From: Symmetrospora coprosmae
Taxonomy: Eukaryota > Basidiomycota > Cystobasidiomycetes > Symmetrosporaceae
Assembly (NCBI GenBank): GCA_008802785.1
Contig: VUYT01000031.1
Span: forward strand, 124,001-188,000
Direction of reading: 5' to 3'
Length of the DNA: 64,000 nt
Part shown: piece by piece, positions 11,757 through 23,530 of the stretch
Numbering within the stretch: the stretch's first letter is position 1
Layout: the number at the start of each line of letters is the position of its first letter
Translations under genes and position numbers: made by a program
Notes under the pieces: generated by a model
The model's database searches: none
Told to the model about the DNA's origin: nothing
The model's input: the letters and a program-made list of their open reading frames with translations, nothing else

Positions 11757-12415
11757 ATGGTGCGTTGACGGCAGGATGCTGCATAGCACAACACCGCGTC
11801 TGATTGAGCATCTTTGCCGCTCGCAGCTCATCTTCAGCGTGCTCAAAACGCTGACGGGGCAGGAAGTGACGGTCGAGCTCAAGAACGATCTCTCCATCTC
11901 TGGTACACTCAGGAGCGTGGACCAGTTGAGTGGCAGCGTCACTTGGCTTGTGCGCAGATCAGGCCATGAATGGAGCTGCCGGCTGATTCATGGCCGATGA
12001 TGTCTGCTCCTGATTGTCCTCTGTGGAACCTCCACTCGCCTACGTCCGCGCCTCGCGTGACCGACCGACCTACACGCAGATTCCTCAATATCAAGCTCGA
12101 CAACATTGCCGTGCAGCAGCCAGAACGCTACCCTCATCTGGTGAGCGGTCTGCCGACTCGCCCTGTCGCCGTTGCGCTCTCCCGGGAATCCCCTGACGCC
12201 AGGCTTCCATCATTGTCAGCTCGCCGTCCGCAACATGTTCATTCGGGGAAGCGTCGTCCGCTACGTCCAGCTACCAAAGGCAGCAGTTGACACAACACTC
12301 TTGGAAGATGCAACGAGAAAAGGTGAGCTAGAGCCTTTGTGCGTACAAGTCTGCGCGGAGCCCACTGACATTTCCCGAGTCCTGCACAGATGCGAGCCAG
12401 CAGAAAGGCCGGTAG
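11757..12415 (+). CDS. LSM2: U6 snRNA-associated Sm-like protein LSm2
   Basis: Five exons: 11757..11759, 11827..11924, 12080..12140, 12220..12322, 12390..12415; 96 aa, the normal LSm2 length. Exon 1 is only the ATG; exon 5 supplies eight residues after a split codon. The product matches LSm2 along its whole length: LIFSVLKTLTGQEVTVELKN (Sm1 strands), SGTLRSVDQFLNIKLDN, then MFIRGSVVRYVQLP (Sm2 motif with the IRG signature) and a VDTTLLEDATRK tail. LSm2 is a subunit of the LSm1-7 ring (mRNA decapping, cytoplasm) and the LSm2-8 ring (U6 snRNA, nucleus). Intron 2 uses a GTTGAG donor, chosen because it restores the VDQFLN motif in frame. The ATG-only exon is inferred from LSm2 proteins that begin ML(F/I)F; a longer start at 11776 read through the first acceptor is less likely. 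Confidence 0.92.
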
Positions 12416-12722
12416 CAACCCGACCTGAGCAAAACATGTGTTGTAGCAGGGTCATTAGAACAGTCATTAAGGAGGCTCCACTCTGGCAGATCAGAGTATC
12501 GCTCTTTCCGCTGAGGTCTGAGGTGTCAGGTTGGACGCCAACGCCAAACCGACCGAACACCGCACAGACCGACTTGACGGAAAAGCCGTGACTCAGTAAG
12601 GACTAACATGGTGTGCTCTTGCTCGACGGGATGCTTGGACTAAGCCTCTGGCTATCAAGGCGGGCGCACCAGCTTGGCCTCGGCCGCGATGCCTGCTGCA
12701 GCTACAGAGATCAGGCGCAATA
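12416..12722. other. Intergenic region between LSM2 and the BTB gene
   Basis: No supported feature in these 307 nt on either strand. Confidence 0.4.
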
Positions 12723-13941
12723 ATGGCACAAACGCTCAACCTGGTCTTCACCGGCTTTGTGCTGCTTAATGGTAGTCTTCTCCCGGCAGGCCGATCCTCT
12801 CTTGGCGACCCAAACCCACCCACCACCATGCCGCTCTCGCTAGCCCCATCCGTCAAGCCACAGGAGCGACCGCTCCTCGAGCTCGCTGGACGCTTCCAGC
12901 AGCTCACCCTAATTGTTCTGCAGCCGGCATCGCCGGACCTGCTCCTCCTCGATACACGCGATCTTGACGCCCTCCTCCGAACTACGCTGCAATCCGTGCG
13001 ACTCACTCTCTTTTGCGAGACGAGCAGTCTCGACGTTTCTGCTCACGTCGGTTCCTCGGCGAAGGAAGTCATCCCTCTGGCATCAGCGCGGTCCCACCAG
13101 CCATACATGACTTTCATGCAGCGGTGTTACGAAGGTGGGAACAAGCTGCATTGCGCCCTCACCTGCACCTTCGCTTATCCGATGCCTGCCAGTGAGTAGC
13201 GAGCTGTGCGCACAACGACAGAAAGCCTCGCGATGATGCTGATGCCCAGACACAGACTCCAGCCTTCCAGCAGAACTGAGCGACACAGTCCGTGACCTCA
13301 CCCTCGTGCTTGTCTTCCCTTACGAAGGACGCCGTGGCTGCTATCTCCAGCATCCTCTGTCTACCTTGGCCGGGTGGTCTCGATACTTTCAAATGCTAGC
13401 TAGTGCTAAACTCATTCCGAGCCTCTATGGGGAAATATGCACGACGAGCTGGAAGAAGCGGCGAGAAGAGCTCGAAGACCTCGTCTTGCCCTATCGACGT
13501 GGGGCAAAGCGTACCACGCTCATGTCAGAGGACGAAGACAATGAGCCGTGTAGCCTGCTCTTCCGGGCTCTCCCAACGCGGCATCTGGAGCGCGACTCGG
13601 TTGTTCCCTCACGCACCCGCTATCTCGTAGTGAAGCATACCAGCTATGCGACGTACAATGCAGTCTTCGACTGGCTGATTGCCGGCAAGATCCGCTTTAA
13701 CCCGGTCCGATCTGCCGGCGGCATTGCAGGTGCGGTTGCCATGCCCAACACAGGAGTCTCGCCCGTATCAGTCTTCAGGCTAGCATCGCAGCTTGGTCTG
13801 ACCACGTTAGCCTCCTTGGCCCTCGACAACTATCGCGCACAGCTTAGCCCAGATAGCGCTCGCACCGAGCTCTTCCAAGAATCTTGCAATTTCTACGAAG
13901 AACTGGGTAGCGCGACAATGCAAGCCATGGGACTTATGTGA
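12723..13941 (+). CDS. BTB/POZ-domain protein, hypothetical
   Basis: Two exons, 12723..13191 and 13250..13941 (phase 1), giving 386 aa. The N-terminal half (about 1-200) looks like a beta-rich region, without a family I can name. The C-terminal third has the layout of a fungal BTB domain: an RYLVVKHTSYATYNAVFDWL block (a strand, then the first long helix), IRFNPV, and then SVFRLASQLGLTTLASLALD followed by LSPDSARTELFQE, which resembles BTB proteins of basidiomycetes. Such proteins often act as substrate adaptors for Cullin-3 ubiquitin ligases, but no MATH or Kelch partner domain is visible here. An acidic patch MSEDEDNEPCS precedes the BTB part. Convergent with the next gene (stop codons 118 nt apart). 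Confidence 0.7.
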
Positions 13942-14059
13942 AGGAACCATGTCCCAGATCATGCTGTGTGTATGGTTATATGTGAATGCTACAGATATAT
14001 GGAGACAATGGCATGGTACCCCCAAATGACGATGTGAGGCTCAAGATCTTAACGACTAA

Positions 14060-17000
14060 TCACTTGAAAAGACGGCCGATCTTGCCAAAGCGAGCTTTGG
14101 TAGGGCTTGGCGCGGCTTCTCCCCCTGCGCGCGTCTCGACATGGAATTTTGGCGCCATGACCGTCTCTAGGCGGAGAAGCTGTGGTTGTCGCGGCGTATC
14201 ATCGCCAAACACGCCCGCTGTGGGCGTCTCGGGCGACTGTGAAGCCGAATGATGACCCTCTCCTCGGCTGGAGCCGGAAGGCCGAAGCCGGTCGCTTGAG
14301 TGATGGTGACCCCCGCTCACGTGGCGATGGCTCGACCGCGGCTCGCTGATCAAGGACGAGTTGGCACTGTCCGTTGCTGCCTCACTTCCCGGTCCCGCAA
14401 CGACGTGATACGTCGTCGAGGGCTTCTCTCGCTCTCGCTCGCTAGACGAGCGGGGTGACCGTCCCGAAGGCGATGGCAAGCGAGGCGACTTGCGGTGGAC
14501 GGCCAGCTCGGATCCGAGCAGGGTGGACGATGGCGGTGCGAGGTGTCCACTGTACGCAGAAAGAGTAGACGAGGGCTTGTTGCGCAAAGTCGGCTCTTGT
14601 ATCGCAAGGGTAGCTGGTATAGGCTGCGTTGGGCTGTCCGCGCTAGTGTTCGAGGCGTGGTGTACGCTTGTATTCGGCGAGGCAGTCTCTTGTGACGAGA
14701 CTGCGAAAAGCTCCAGCATTAATGTCGTGTGCAAATGCGCTGCATGTAGTATAGGTCAATCATCCTCACCTTTTGTGAGTTCACGGCTGGAGCTACCCGC
14801 GGCGTTGTTGATCACTGTGCCTACGCTACTGATAGAACTAGCAGGGCGATGACCGGATGACGTGCCTGCGGGACGAGTGAGGGGCACCTCGTACGGCGAT
14901 ACCATCTTGTGTGTCCACATCTTCTGCAAGTTGGCCTCCTTCTCCTTGTCCTTGGCACGCTGCCCTTTAGTGACAGGCATTGTAGTCCTGGTCTCCTTGC
15001 CCAGAATTTCCCAGCTGTACTTTGCAGTTGATTGAGGACCCTCATGGCCGGTGGGGCTATGGCGGCGCGCATGCTGGGCGCTCAGGAGCTCGCGCTCCAT
15101 GGCCAGCGAGTCACCATATGCTGCGAGCTGCTGCGATAGCGATGGTCGACGCGCTTCGTCGGATGCAGTCGTGCGAGGCGTGTACGAAAGCAGTTCCTCC
15201 TCTTTCCGTTTGACCATCGAGTGGACTTGGGCATGTGTAACGGTATTGGCCTTGCTGCGAGACGACTCGGTGATCGATGAAGAGACGCTTGGAGCAGTTC
15301 GAGGAGGTGAGGATACGACGCTTGTCGCCGTCGTTGAGTTCGAAGGCTGGTACAGCGAATGAGAGGAAGAGCCTGTCGACATCCAGGGAGGAGGCCTGTT
15401 AGCACACAGCAGGTATTGTCGAGCAAAGCCCCATGGAACTTACCCGGAGAGGACGAATAATCGAAGTTGAGAAAGCGCGTAGGAACGGGACCTCCTTCTC
15501 CCAGAGAGCCGCTCCGACTCGTCCGCGTATCGGTCGTAGTCGAGCCGCTTCTGCTCGGTCTCGCAAAGCTAGCCCAGGTGGCATTACTGCTGCCGCCAAC
15601 GTGATCGCTTTCAGCGACAGCCGCTGGTTGCTGCTGGAAAGAACCCGACGACATGGCAGGCGACGCATTGCCGATGGACGCTCCGCCAGAGATGCTTCCG
15701 CTGCTCTGGTACGCGTTCGAGCTGGAAGCCGAGCCAATGCTGTCGACTCGGGCACGGCTGCCTGCCCTCGAGCGGGTCGCAAATGGCCTCTCCTGATTAG
15801 TTGGAAAAGTGTCTTCGCTCTCGCGTGCAGTCTCGGGATCCAACTCCTGCACCGACAATTCCTGCTCGATCTGGCCAAGCTCGTCGCGCTCTTGAGTCGT
15901 CTCTGCGTGCCCTTCCGTTCCCGCACTGCCTGAAGCACCGGCCGCTGAAGCTGGCGCGCCGTGACTCTGACTCCGCTGTCGAAAGTCGAAGGTCTGGTAC
16001 TCGAGCACGTCCGGCAATGACGAACGCACCCCAGACAGACCATCGCTCGAGGCGCGGGAGTGTCTATTGCCGGATGACGAGCCTGGTGGCGAGAATGCAG
16101 GCGTCCGGCTGCCGAAGCGGCTTGTCCCGGCCGCAACTGAGGAGTCGCCAGTGGCGGGCGGAGAGACGGGCGTGCGGGCTTGGTGCGAGTGCGACGGGTA
16201 CCTGGAAGTCCTATATGTCGATGCGGACGAATTCGCGGATGTGGCTTGCAGTGTTGGCCGGCGAACGATGACTGAAGGACCTGTGAGCGGCACACCATTT
16301 GCAGTCCCGTTCTCCTCCTCCTCGTCGTACACTGCCGTGTCGGGGTAGGAGGGGGAGAGGAGATGGCCATAATGGGTTCCACCTCCACTCTCTGCCACTT
16401 GCGACGAGTGGAGAAAGGTGCTGCGGTCCGCGAGCGTGCTTGCGGAGTTTGATAGCTGGCTCGACTTGCGCGGCCTGTAAAAGCCTGGTCGCGAGATGGG
16501 CGGGTTATTGTGGGCGGCGGAGATGGCAGCCTTGCTGAAGAAGGGCTGCGTGGACGACGAAGGCGGTGGTGGGATAGGCGCTGGAATGATTAAACTGGAG
16601 GAGGACGAGTGCGGGCTGAGCATGGGCCGGAAGCGAGCGAGATCACCACTTGATGTGTTCGCGGCCGGCGCCTCGTACTGGAAGAAGCTGGTCTGAGAAG
16701 GCGGGGCCGTTGTCGGGTGGTGCCCTGCTGAAGGCGGCGGTGGTCCCAATGCACCACCGCCTCCGCTGCTATAACCGCGATGGCTGACGCTGCGCCCACT
16801 TCCGCTGTTGTTTGTCGCTGCACTGCTTCCGCTTCCTGCCCTCGCTCGAGATCCCTGCGCTCCGTTGCCATATTGTCTCGAATATGGGTAATTCGACGAG
16901 AGCTGCTGGTGATAGCCTTCATCTGCAGAGCCATCTCTGTGGGCATCGCTCACACTATTCGTCCGCAGGAATGCATCACGTTCCGCCTGTTCGAGCTCGT

Positions 17001-18658
17001 CGTCGCCGGTGAAGAACGAAGACGCGGCAGGTGACAGCGGTTGGCTGATAGGTTCGTTGCTTCCTCGGTCCTTCCCATGGTGTCTAAACACGCTGGACAG
17101 GCTGGTCCGGCTTCCTGATCTCCGTGGCCGCTGAACAAGGTTATACGGGTCGTGCTCTTTGCCGCCGGACGCGGAGCCTGCGCGGCTCGAATGTCCGCTT
17201 GCGCCGCTTGCGGCGCTGGAAGTCATGCCAAGAGCTTGCTTGATGCTCTGCGAGGGATGAGCAGCCTTCTCGAAGACAGACGGAAGCGAAGGCCGCCTCG
17301 CCTTGTCGATATTGATGACTTGGTGAATGTGCGGCGCAACGCCGGAACCTGAGCCCGGAACAGTAGTCTGGCGAGCCATGTTATGCGCTCCGGATGTACC
17401 AGCAGAGTGCGACGCTGCCCTAAGCGGGTTTTGCCGCAGTGCGGTTGGCGTCGGTGCGAACGACGAAGCAAGGTTCTGTGCACCTGTATGCGTGACGTGC
17501 GAGCTGTGCTGGCTGCTGGTATTGGCGCCGAGCAGTCCAGCAAGATTCGGATTGGATGCTGCCTTGGCCAGCTTTTTGCCTTTGAGCGAGATGGACTCCA
17601 ATGAAGGCTTGATGGAGATCTTCTTGCTCGTGCTGGCGACACTGTGCATCGAAGCGGCCGACGATGCCAGCCTCGGCCCTCCGGCTGATGGGCTGAAGGA
17701 GCTGGACGACACAGATCTAGGCGAGGCAGGTGTCGAGCTACCCAGTAGCTTGCGTATTGCCGTGGATGCTCCGTCTCCACGCGCGGTCAAGCTCGATTCG
17801 CCTCCGTCTGAGCCCCTCCTTGCCGACGCGACGAGCTGTTGCTGCTGCATCTCGCCACTCCGTCTCCATGATTGGATGACTTCGGTGACGTTACTATGCC
17901 CGCCCTCCCTTGCCAGGTCCTCCGCAGTGAGACCGTGCTTCTCCTGAACATCCGGGTTTGCTCCATGTGCCAGAAGCAGTGTGACGACATTGGCGTGACC
18001 GTTTGCAGCGGCAAAGTGCAGTGGCGTGGATCCTGTCCGGTGCGTACAGTCCGGTCAGTCTCGCTCTACGCTACGGCGTATCTGCACTGGTACACGCACC
18101 GGCTGCTCCAATGCTACTCGCAGCTTTCGCTCTGTCGACATTGTACTTGCGCGGAAGCCTTGGGTGGCAGGGTAAGAAGTCAACGAGGAAGAAACGGTCT
18201 GGCGTGCAGCTCCCGGTCACTCACCTAGCAGCGTTGACATCCGCTCCCGCGTCAATGAGCATCTGTACGACGAGCTCACTGCCTGAACTAGCTGCAATGT
18301 GGATCGGCAGGACACCGTTAAGGACGCTGTTAACGGGCTGCCCGTGCATCAAGGCATATTTGACCAGGCCTGCGGGGCGAACGAGGAGACCCTCCGGTCA
18401 AGTCAATGTGCGCTGTAGCCTGGATCCTAAGGAGGGCCTGCCTCACCAATATTGCCATTGGCAGCAGCCGAGTGCAGCTGCAGATCCGGGCTGCGGCGAG
18501 TTGGTGACGACAGGGCGCGGCAGTGGTCAGCGGCAGTGCCAGGGTCAGCTCTGAGGCAGCAGTCCGCGCAGCCAGCAAGCGCTCGGAACCACTCACTAGT
18601 CTGTAGCGACACCATACTTGGCCTCTGCCTTCTGCACCTGCCGGGCTGACGGGGCCAT
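14060..18658 (-). CDS. Ankyrin-repeat protein with long Ser-rich C-terminus
   Basis: Seven exons on the minus strand, from 5' to 3': 18597..18658, 18447..18490, 18225..18369, 18100..18158, 15444..18032, 14770..15372, 14701-free end 14060..14700; 1380 aa, all phases consistent. The first four small exons and the start of the fifth encode ankyrin repeats: LQLHSAAANGNIGLVKYAL, LPIHIAASSGSELVVQMLID and then STPLHFAAANGHANVVTLLL with AHGANPD. Four repeat-like units fill about residues 20-180. The remaining 1200 residues are Ser/Pro/Gly-rich and disordered, with scattered basic clusters and one Lys/Glu-rich segment (MVKRKEEELLSY). It ends FGKIGRLFK. The architecture is seen in uncharacterised basidiomycete proteins; a signalling-scaffold role is only inferred. 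Acceptor and donor choices were fixed by reading frame. Confidence 0.78.
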
Positions 18659-19599
18659 TGCACCGCGTCCGACGGGATGCTGGGGGCCGAGAGAGAGCGA
18701 GCTTGCTCGTCGACGGGCTCAGACGGGGGCGATTCCAGCAGAGAGGTGTGGGGCACTCCGAGCGGACGTATCCAGGATGGTGTATATGCGCGTGCTATGG
18801 CTTCTTCATCTGCCCGCTATCCGAGCCAGTCCGTTGCAAGGGGTGGTCCCCTCTCCTCCTCTGCCCCTCGTGCTCCCCGTCCCTCCAAGTCCCGGCGGAT
18901 ATCGCCGCTCCGTCCGACAGAGAGGACGCGACAGTGGGAGGCGATGCCCGCCTGGTCGATGATGCGCGGATGTACTGCAGAGCTCGCTGACCGTGCTTGG
19001 CCGCGTCTCAAAGGGTGAACAGCCGTCTGTGAGGGCGGAGCTCTTCGTCAAGGTGCGGGCAGGCAGGCAGGGCGCTGACCACCCAGCGTGACAGCTGCTG
19101 ACCGCAGACAGCGCACGAAGCTTGCGTGCGGGACGAGGTGCGGCGCGCAAGAATGTGCGAGACTGCACAGGCTGCAAGAGGTGCACCAGAAACCCTTGTT
19201 CAGTAATTGGCGGACTGAATGGCACAGATGTAACCTCGCTGGCACACGGACAGGACAGACGATGAAGCTTCGATGATCATGAAGACTGCATCCGAGATTG
19301 ACAGCATGCTCTAACGTGCTACGTGGAAAGCCGATAGTGTGAATCAACAACATCAGAGTGCTAGAAAGATGGAATAGACTTCTATGAGAAATGAAGACCG
19401 CTTTTTGGGATGGGATAGATGGGAAGATGGGGAAAGTGGAGAAGAGACTGCTGCAAGGGGACTGCGAACGTTGTGAAGGAAGGGAAGATGAGGGGATACA
19501 AGAAAGGTATGAGAACAGTAGAATAGGCTACATGATTAGCACTGCAATGGCAGGTGCGGTGGTCGGGCACGTCGCAATAGTCTCACCGCTCGCGCGCAG
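18659..19599. other. Gene-free stretch
   Basis: 941 nt between the start of the ankyrin gene and the stop of the ELL-like gene, both on the minus strand. No supported coding, RNA or repeat feature; probably the ankyrin gene's promoter and 5' UTR plus the 3' UTR of the upstream gene. Confidence 0.5.
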
Positions 19600-22500
19600 C
19601 TACCGCGCGGATACGCTGCGAGATACGCTCGCTTCGGCCGCGGCTGCCTTCTCTCGCTCGCGGCTGTACTTCGTCATGGCATCCTTGATGCGCTCGAGCT
19701 CCTGCCCTCGTTCGTTCGTCTCGTCGACGAGAATCTGCAATTCGCGTGTCGATATCCTAGGCGCACTGCCATCAGCGGTGCCATTGGCAATGGACGCCTC
19801 GAACACGTCGAGCCTGCGACGGAGGCGCAAGTAGGCGGGGAAGAGCTCGTCGGAGAACTTCTGGCTATATCGGTGAAAGTCGGTATCGGACGCGATGACC
19901 ACAGCTGCTCGCGGTGGACTGCCCTGACCGGGCTGAGCTCCGGGAGAACGAGCCGGAGCGTCGGAAGAGTTGGGTGTAGTAGCGCGAGAAACGGTCCCTT
20001 CGCGCAGGAGCTCGGACGCTCGACCTGTCTTTTTCGCCTTGGCGCCGGCCACGCCCGACTTCTTCGAGAAGGAAGGGAGGCCATCCTTGTTCTTCTTGGC
20101 ATCATTCCTGGACGTTGATGCTGACGAGTCGTCGCTCGTCGTCCTAGGTCGCGAACTGCTCCCTGCCCGCGTCCGTACGGCGGCAGCCGCGGCGACTTGT
20201 CGGGCGTCCCTGGGCCGCTCTGGATTAGACTCCTCTGCCTCGCCCTCTTCGCCCTCCGAGCTCGTCCACACAATGTCGGCTCGGCTGCCCTCGGTCTTTT
20301 TCGAACCCGTCGCCTTCTTGAGGCGCTTGGCTGACGACTTGACGTCGCCCGGCCCAGTTCTGCGATCTTGCAACTGATCCGGCCTTGTTGCATTTGACTT
20401 GCCGTTAGGCATGCCGCCTTGAGCAAATCCGCTGCTTTGACTCGCAGCAATAGTCGACACGATTGGACTGCTTGCTCGAGAAGCGGGTGCAGACGTTGCC
20501 ACGCCGTCCACGATCTTCGACCGAAGCGACGCATTCGACGCAGACCGCTTCAGGCTGCCTTCCGAGGGCCTGGCAGTGCTCTGGCCAAAGGGCGGAATGA
20601 CCGTGCTGGGCTTGACAGGCAGAGGCGCTGGTGCAGGTGGCGCTGGACTTTGCCGAGCATTCACAGCCAAAGTATCACGTGCGCTCGTAGGGGCGGCAAT
20701 GACCGGCCTGGAAGAAGGGACTGGGCTGGGAGGCGCAGACTGTCCGGTGTCTGTCCCATCGTATGTCGGGCGTGGCCCAGGGCTGATCTTCGTAGCGAGC
20801 AATAACGGTGAACGGTTTGCGGCGATGGGCGATACGGTGGGCTTGGCGGGCAGAGAGGGGTGCGAGAGACCCGGTGAGCGGAGAGGCGAAGCCAGTTTGG
20901 TCTCTGTCATGTCTGCCGGTGAGCGAGCCACCGTTGGCACGGACAGCGTTAGGGACAGCTTGTCTGGCGGTGAGGGTGCGGTTGCTCCATTGGCGGTGGC
21001 AGGTCTGGTGGGAGGTGATGCAGCGCTTGCAGGAGAGACGTCAGAAATTCCGGGCCCGCTCTCCTTGTTGGTAGGCGGCGATGCAGATGCGGCCGACGGC
21101 GCTGGCGAGAGCGAAGTCGCCGATGGCGCAGGCGAAGCAGACTTGCTGCCTGCTTTAGAGCCCGGCGCTCGCTTCGGAAGCGGCTTCGACAGGCGCGTAC
21201 CGCCAGAAGTCCGGCCTTGCGTGCGCGGCCCGCCTCTAGGAGGGCTAGCTTGCACGCGAGTCTCGACGCCTGTTGTCTTGCTCGCGCTTATCTCTGGTTC
21301 CGGCGTCGCTGCCTTCCTCGTCTTAGCCTTCTTGGTGGCCGGCTGCGGCACTTGCAGACTGTCGTTACTGCCAGTGGCGTGAGCAGTCGTGCGTACCGCC
21401 TCATACTTTCGCTTGGCTATGCTCATCTCTGATGTCGATGAAGCAGATCGCTCATCTGACGAGACGGACGAAGCTCGGGACGAAGATGCCGTCGATGATA
21501 TCGTTGGCGGCATTTGCGGCCGAACTACGGCGGGAGCTGCAGCGCTGTCGACTCCCACGTCTTTGGACTTGCTGCCTGAGTTCACCGTGCTGGCCGGTTC
21601 AGGAGCTGCGCTAGGCACAGCGACCGCATCCGACTTGGTAGGCGAGACGCGCCTCGCCAGCGGCATGACGTCCTCCATCTCGTCATCCGAGCTGCTGGCA
21701 CTGGCGAGATCGTCGTCGTCGATGCGCGGCTTCGGAGGGGACTGCTTCAACTTCTGGGCGGCTGATACATCAGAGCTGGCCTCCTCAGCTTGCGTGTCGA
21801 GGAGGCGATGCACAGACGCGCTCGTCGCAGACGTGGAAGCGGACGCCTGAGTTGACGCAGAAGCGGAGCTATATGACGACGTTGACGAGGTCGATGAGGC
21901 CATCCTGACTTTCCCAGCTGCACCCGTCTGCCCAGTGCCCGCTTCGCGTTTTGCGTAGGGCAATGAAGCGGGCGCAGTGGTGGCCTGTTGTTGGGCGGTT
22001 GCTGCCACCTCTGCCTGCTCTGACAAGATCGCCTGCTTGTTCCGCTCCTTCTCGGCGTCGATCTTGGCCTGCTGCTCAGTCCGCTCCTTCTCCATCCGGC
22101 TCATGAGGCCCTTGGCTGCCTCGCTTGCGACGAGTCTGCTCGCAGGGCGTGGGGCAGGGCCAGAAGAGGCGCCGAGGAGTGGAGATGCACGAGGCGAAGA
22201 GCCTGCAGGAGACGCATGCCGTTGCGAACTGGCTGCAGAGGCGCGAAGGAGAGGCGACGCTGTCGTCCGGACCCGATAAGCTCAGTCCGTGCAGTGGCAA
22301 TCAGCCGTCGCGTATGAGCGAAGAGCAACGCACCTTTGGCGCCTATTGGGCCTGTCGACGAAGCAGAAGCGCCTTTCTTGCCCACTCGTGCACCCTTCTT
22401 GCCGCCACCCGCGCCTGGACGCAGCACGCCTGCTGCGTCGTCCAGGACGACCACCTTGCGCTTCTCCTTCTGCTTTTCGAGCTGTGCCGCGCGCTCGCGT

Positions 22501-23253
22501 ATCCGTTCGCCCATGTTGGCTGCCGTCTTTTCCTGTGCAGCCGTGACATCTGCTCCTGGAGCGGCAGCCGCATCTACAGCCGGTGCGCGCTTGGCGGCAG
22601 CTGCTGTGGGCGCCGCTCCCTTGGATGCTCCCACTTTACGCGTCGAGGAGGAAGAGGAGGCTTCCGCAGTTGAAGCGAGGGAGGTGATGTACTGATGCTG
22701 CAGAGCCTGTGCCACATACTGCAGTGCTGGTGCTGCTGTGTCTGCGGCGCGCTGACTGCTGCTCCCAGCGCGTGGGGCTGGCGTCGGCGTCACCCGTCGG
22801 AGGAGATCGGTCTTGAGGCCCGCCGTGGCAGGACGAGGTGCGAGGCTGAACGAGTGCGAGCCAATGCGGAGGGACTGGCAGGGTACAGACAGGTGGGATC
22901 AGCATCAAGGTCTTCCTGCCCATGGGTCTGCTCTCAGCCTGGCTCCCTTCCCTCACCATCGGTCTGTCGCCCCCACCGCTGCTATTGTTGTACCCCGCTG
23001 CTGCTGGCACCTCAAGCCGCAGCTGGCCTGAACAACTACCAGCAGGAGCAGCGTTGAGCGCTCTGATCTGCTCGTACGCCGCAGCCGTCAGCTTGAGGAG
23101 GATTGCCTTTGGCGGGTGCGGCCCATCCTCGCTGCTGCTCCCAGGAGCTCTCGGTAATCCATCGCCGCCGCCGCCGCTGCTGCTGCCCGACAACACGGTC
23201 GAGCGAGACGGCTGCAGGCGGAAAGTCCCGTCCAGCGTGGCGGACGCTGTCAT
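19600..23253 (-). CDS. RNA polymerase II elongation factor ELL-like protein
   Basis: Three exons, 5' to 3': 22957..23253, 22334..22874, 19600..22232; 1156 aa with matching phases (0, 1). The N-terminus has the layout of the ELL N-terminal domain: ILLKLTAAAYEQIRAL, QLRLEVP and, after the first intron, MSLRIGSHSFSL. The middle is a very long Ser/Pro/Ala-rich low-complexity region with basic KK/RK clusters. The last 100 residues contain FHRYSQKFSDELFPAYLRLR followed by a helical segment with LQILVDETNERGQELERIK, which could correspond to the occludin/ELL homology domain. In animals and fission yeast, ELL binds EAF and suppresses Pol II pausing in the nucleus. The assignment is moderate: fungal ELL proteins are poorly conserved, and an unrelated nuclear protein remains possible. 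Confidence 0.55.
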
Positions 23254-23530
23254 TGTCGCATGAGGTGGTGCGTGCTGCCCGTCCTTGCTGCTGCTGCGAT
23301 GGGAGCTCGAGTACGCGAATCCCTTTGTCGCTCGCGAAAGAGAGTGACGGCTCTCCGCCCCGAGCGCAAGCGGGCTGGGCGGCGTTGGGTGCAGTGGCGA
23401 GGACAGACCATCGCGTCGGTCGCGTCTACAGTCGTGTACAAGGACAACAACAGGTTGCGAACGAAAGGATTACTGCTGCTAGAATGTGGCGTACGAAGTA
23501 TACCATCGAAACGGCGAAAGCTCCAGTGCC

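Noticed and set aside
15399-16388. 329-codon minus-strand frame within the ankyrin gene
   Set aside because: It is another frame of the same strand, Arg/Ser-rich by composition; the ankyrin frame is continuous and splices cleanly.
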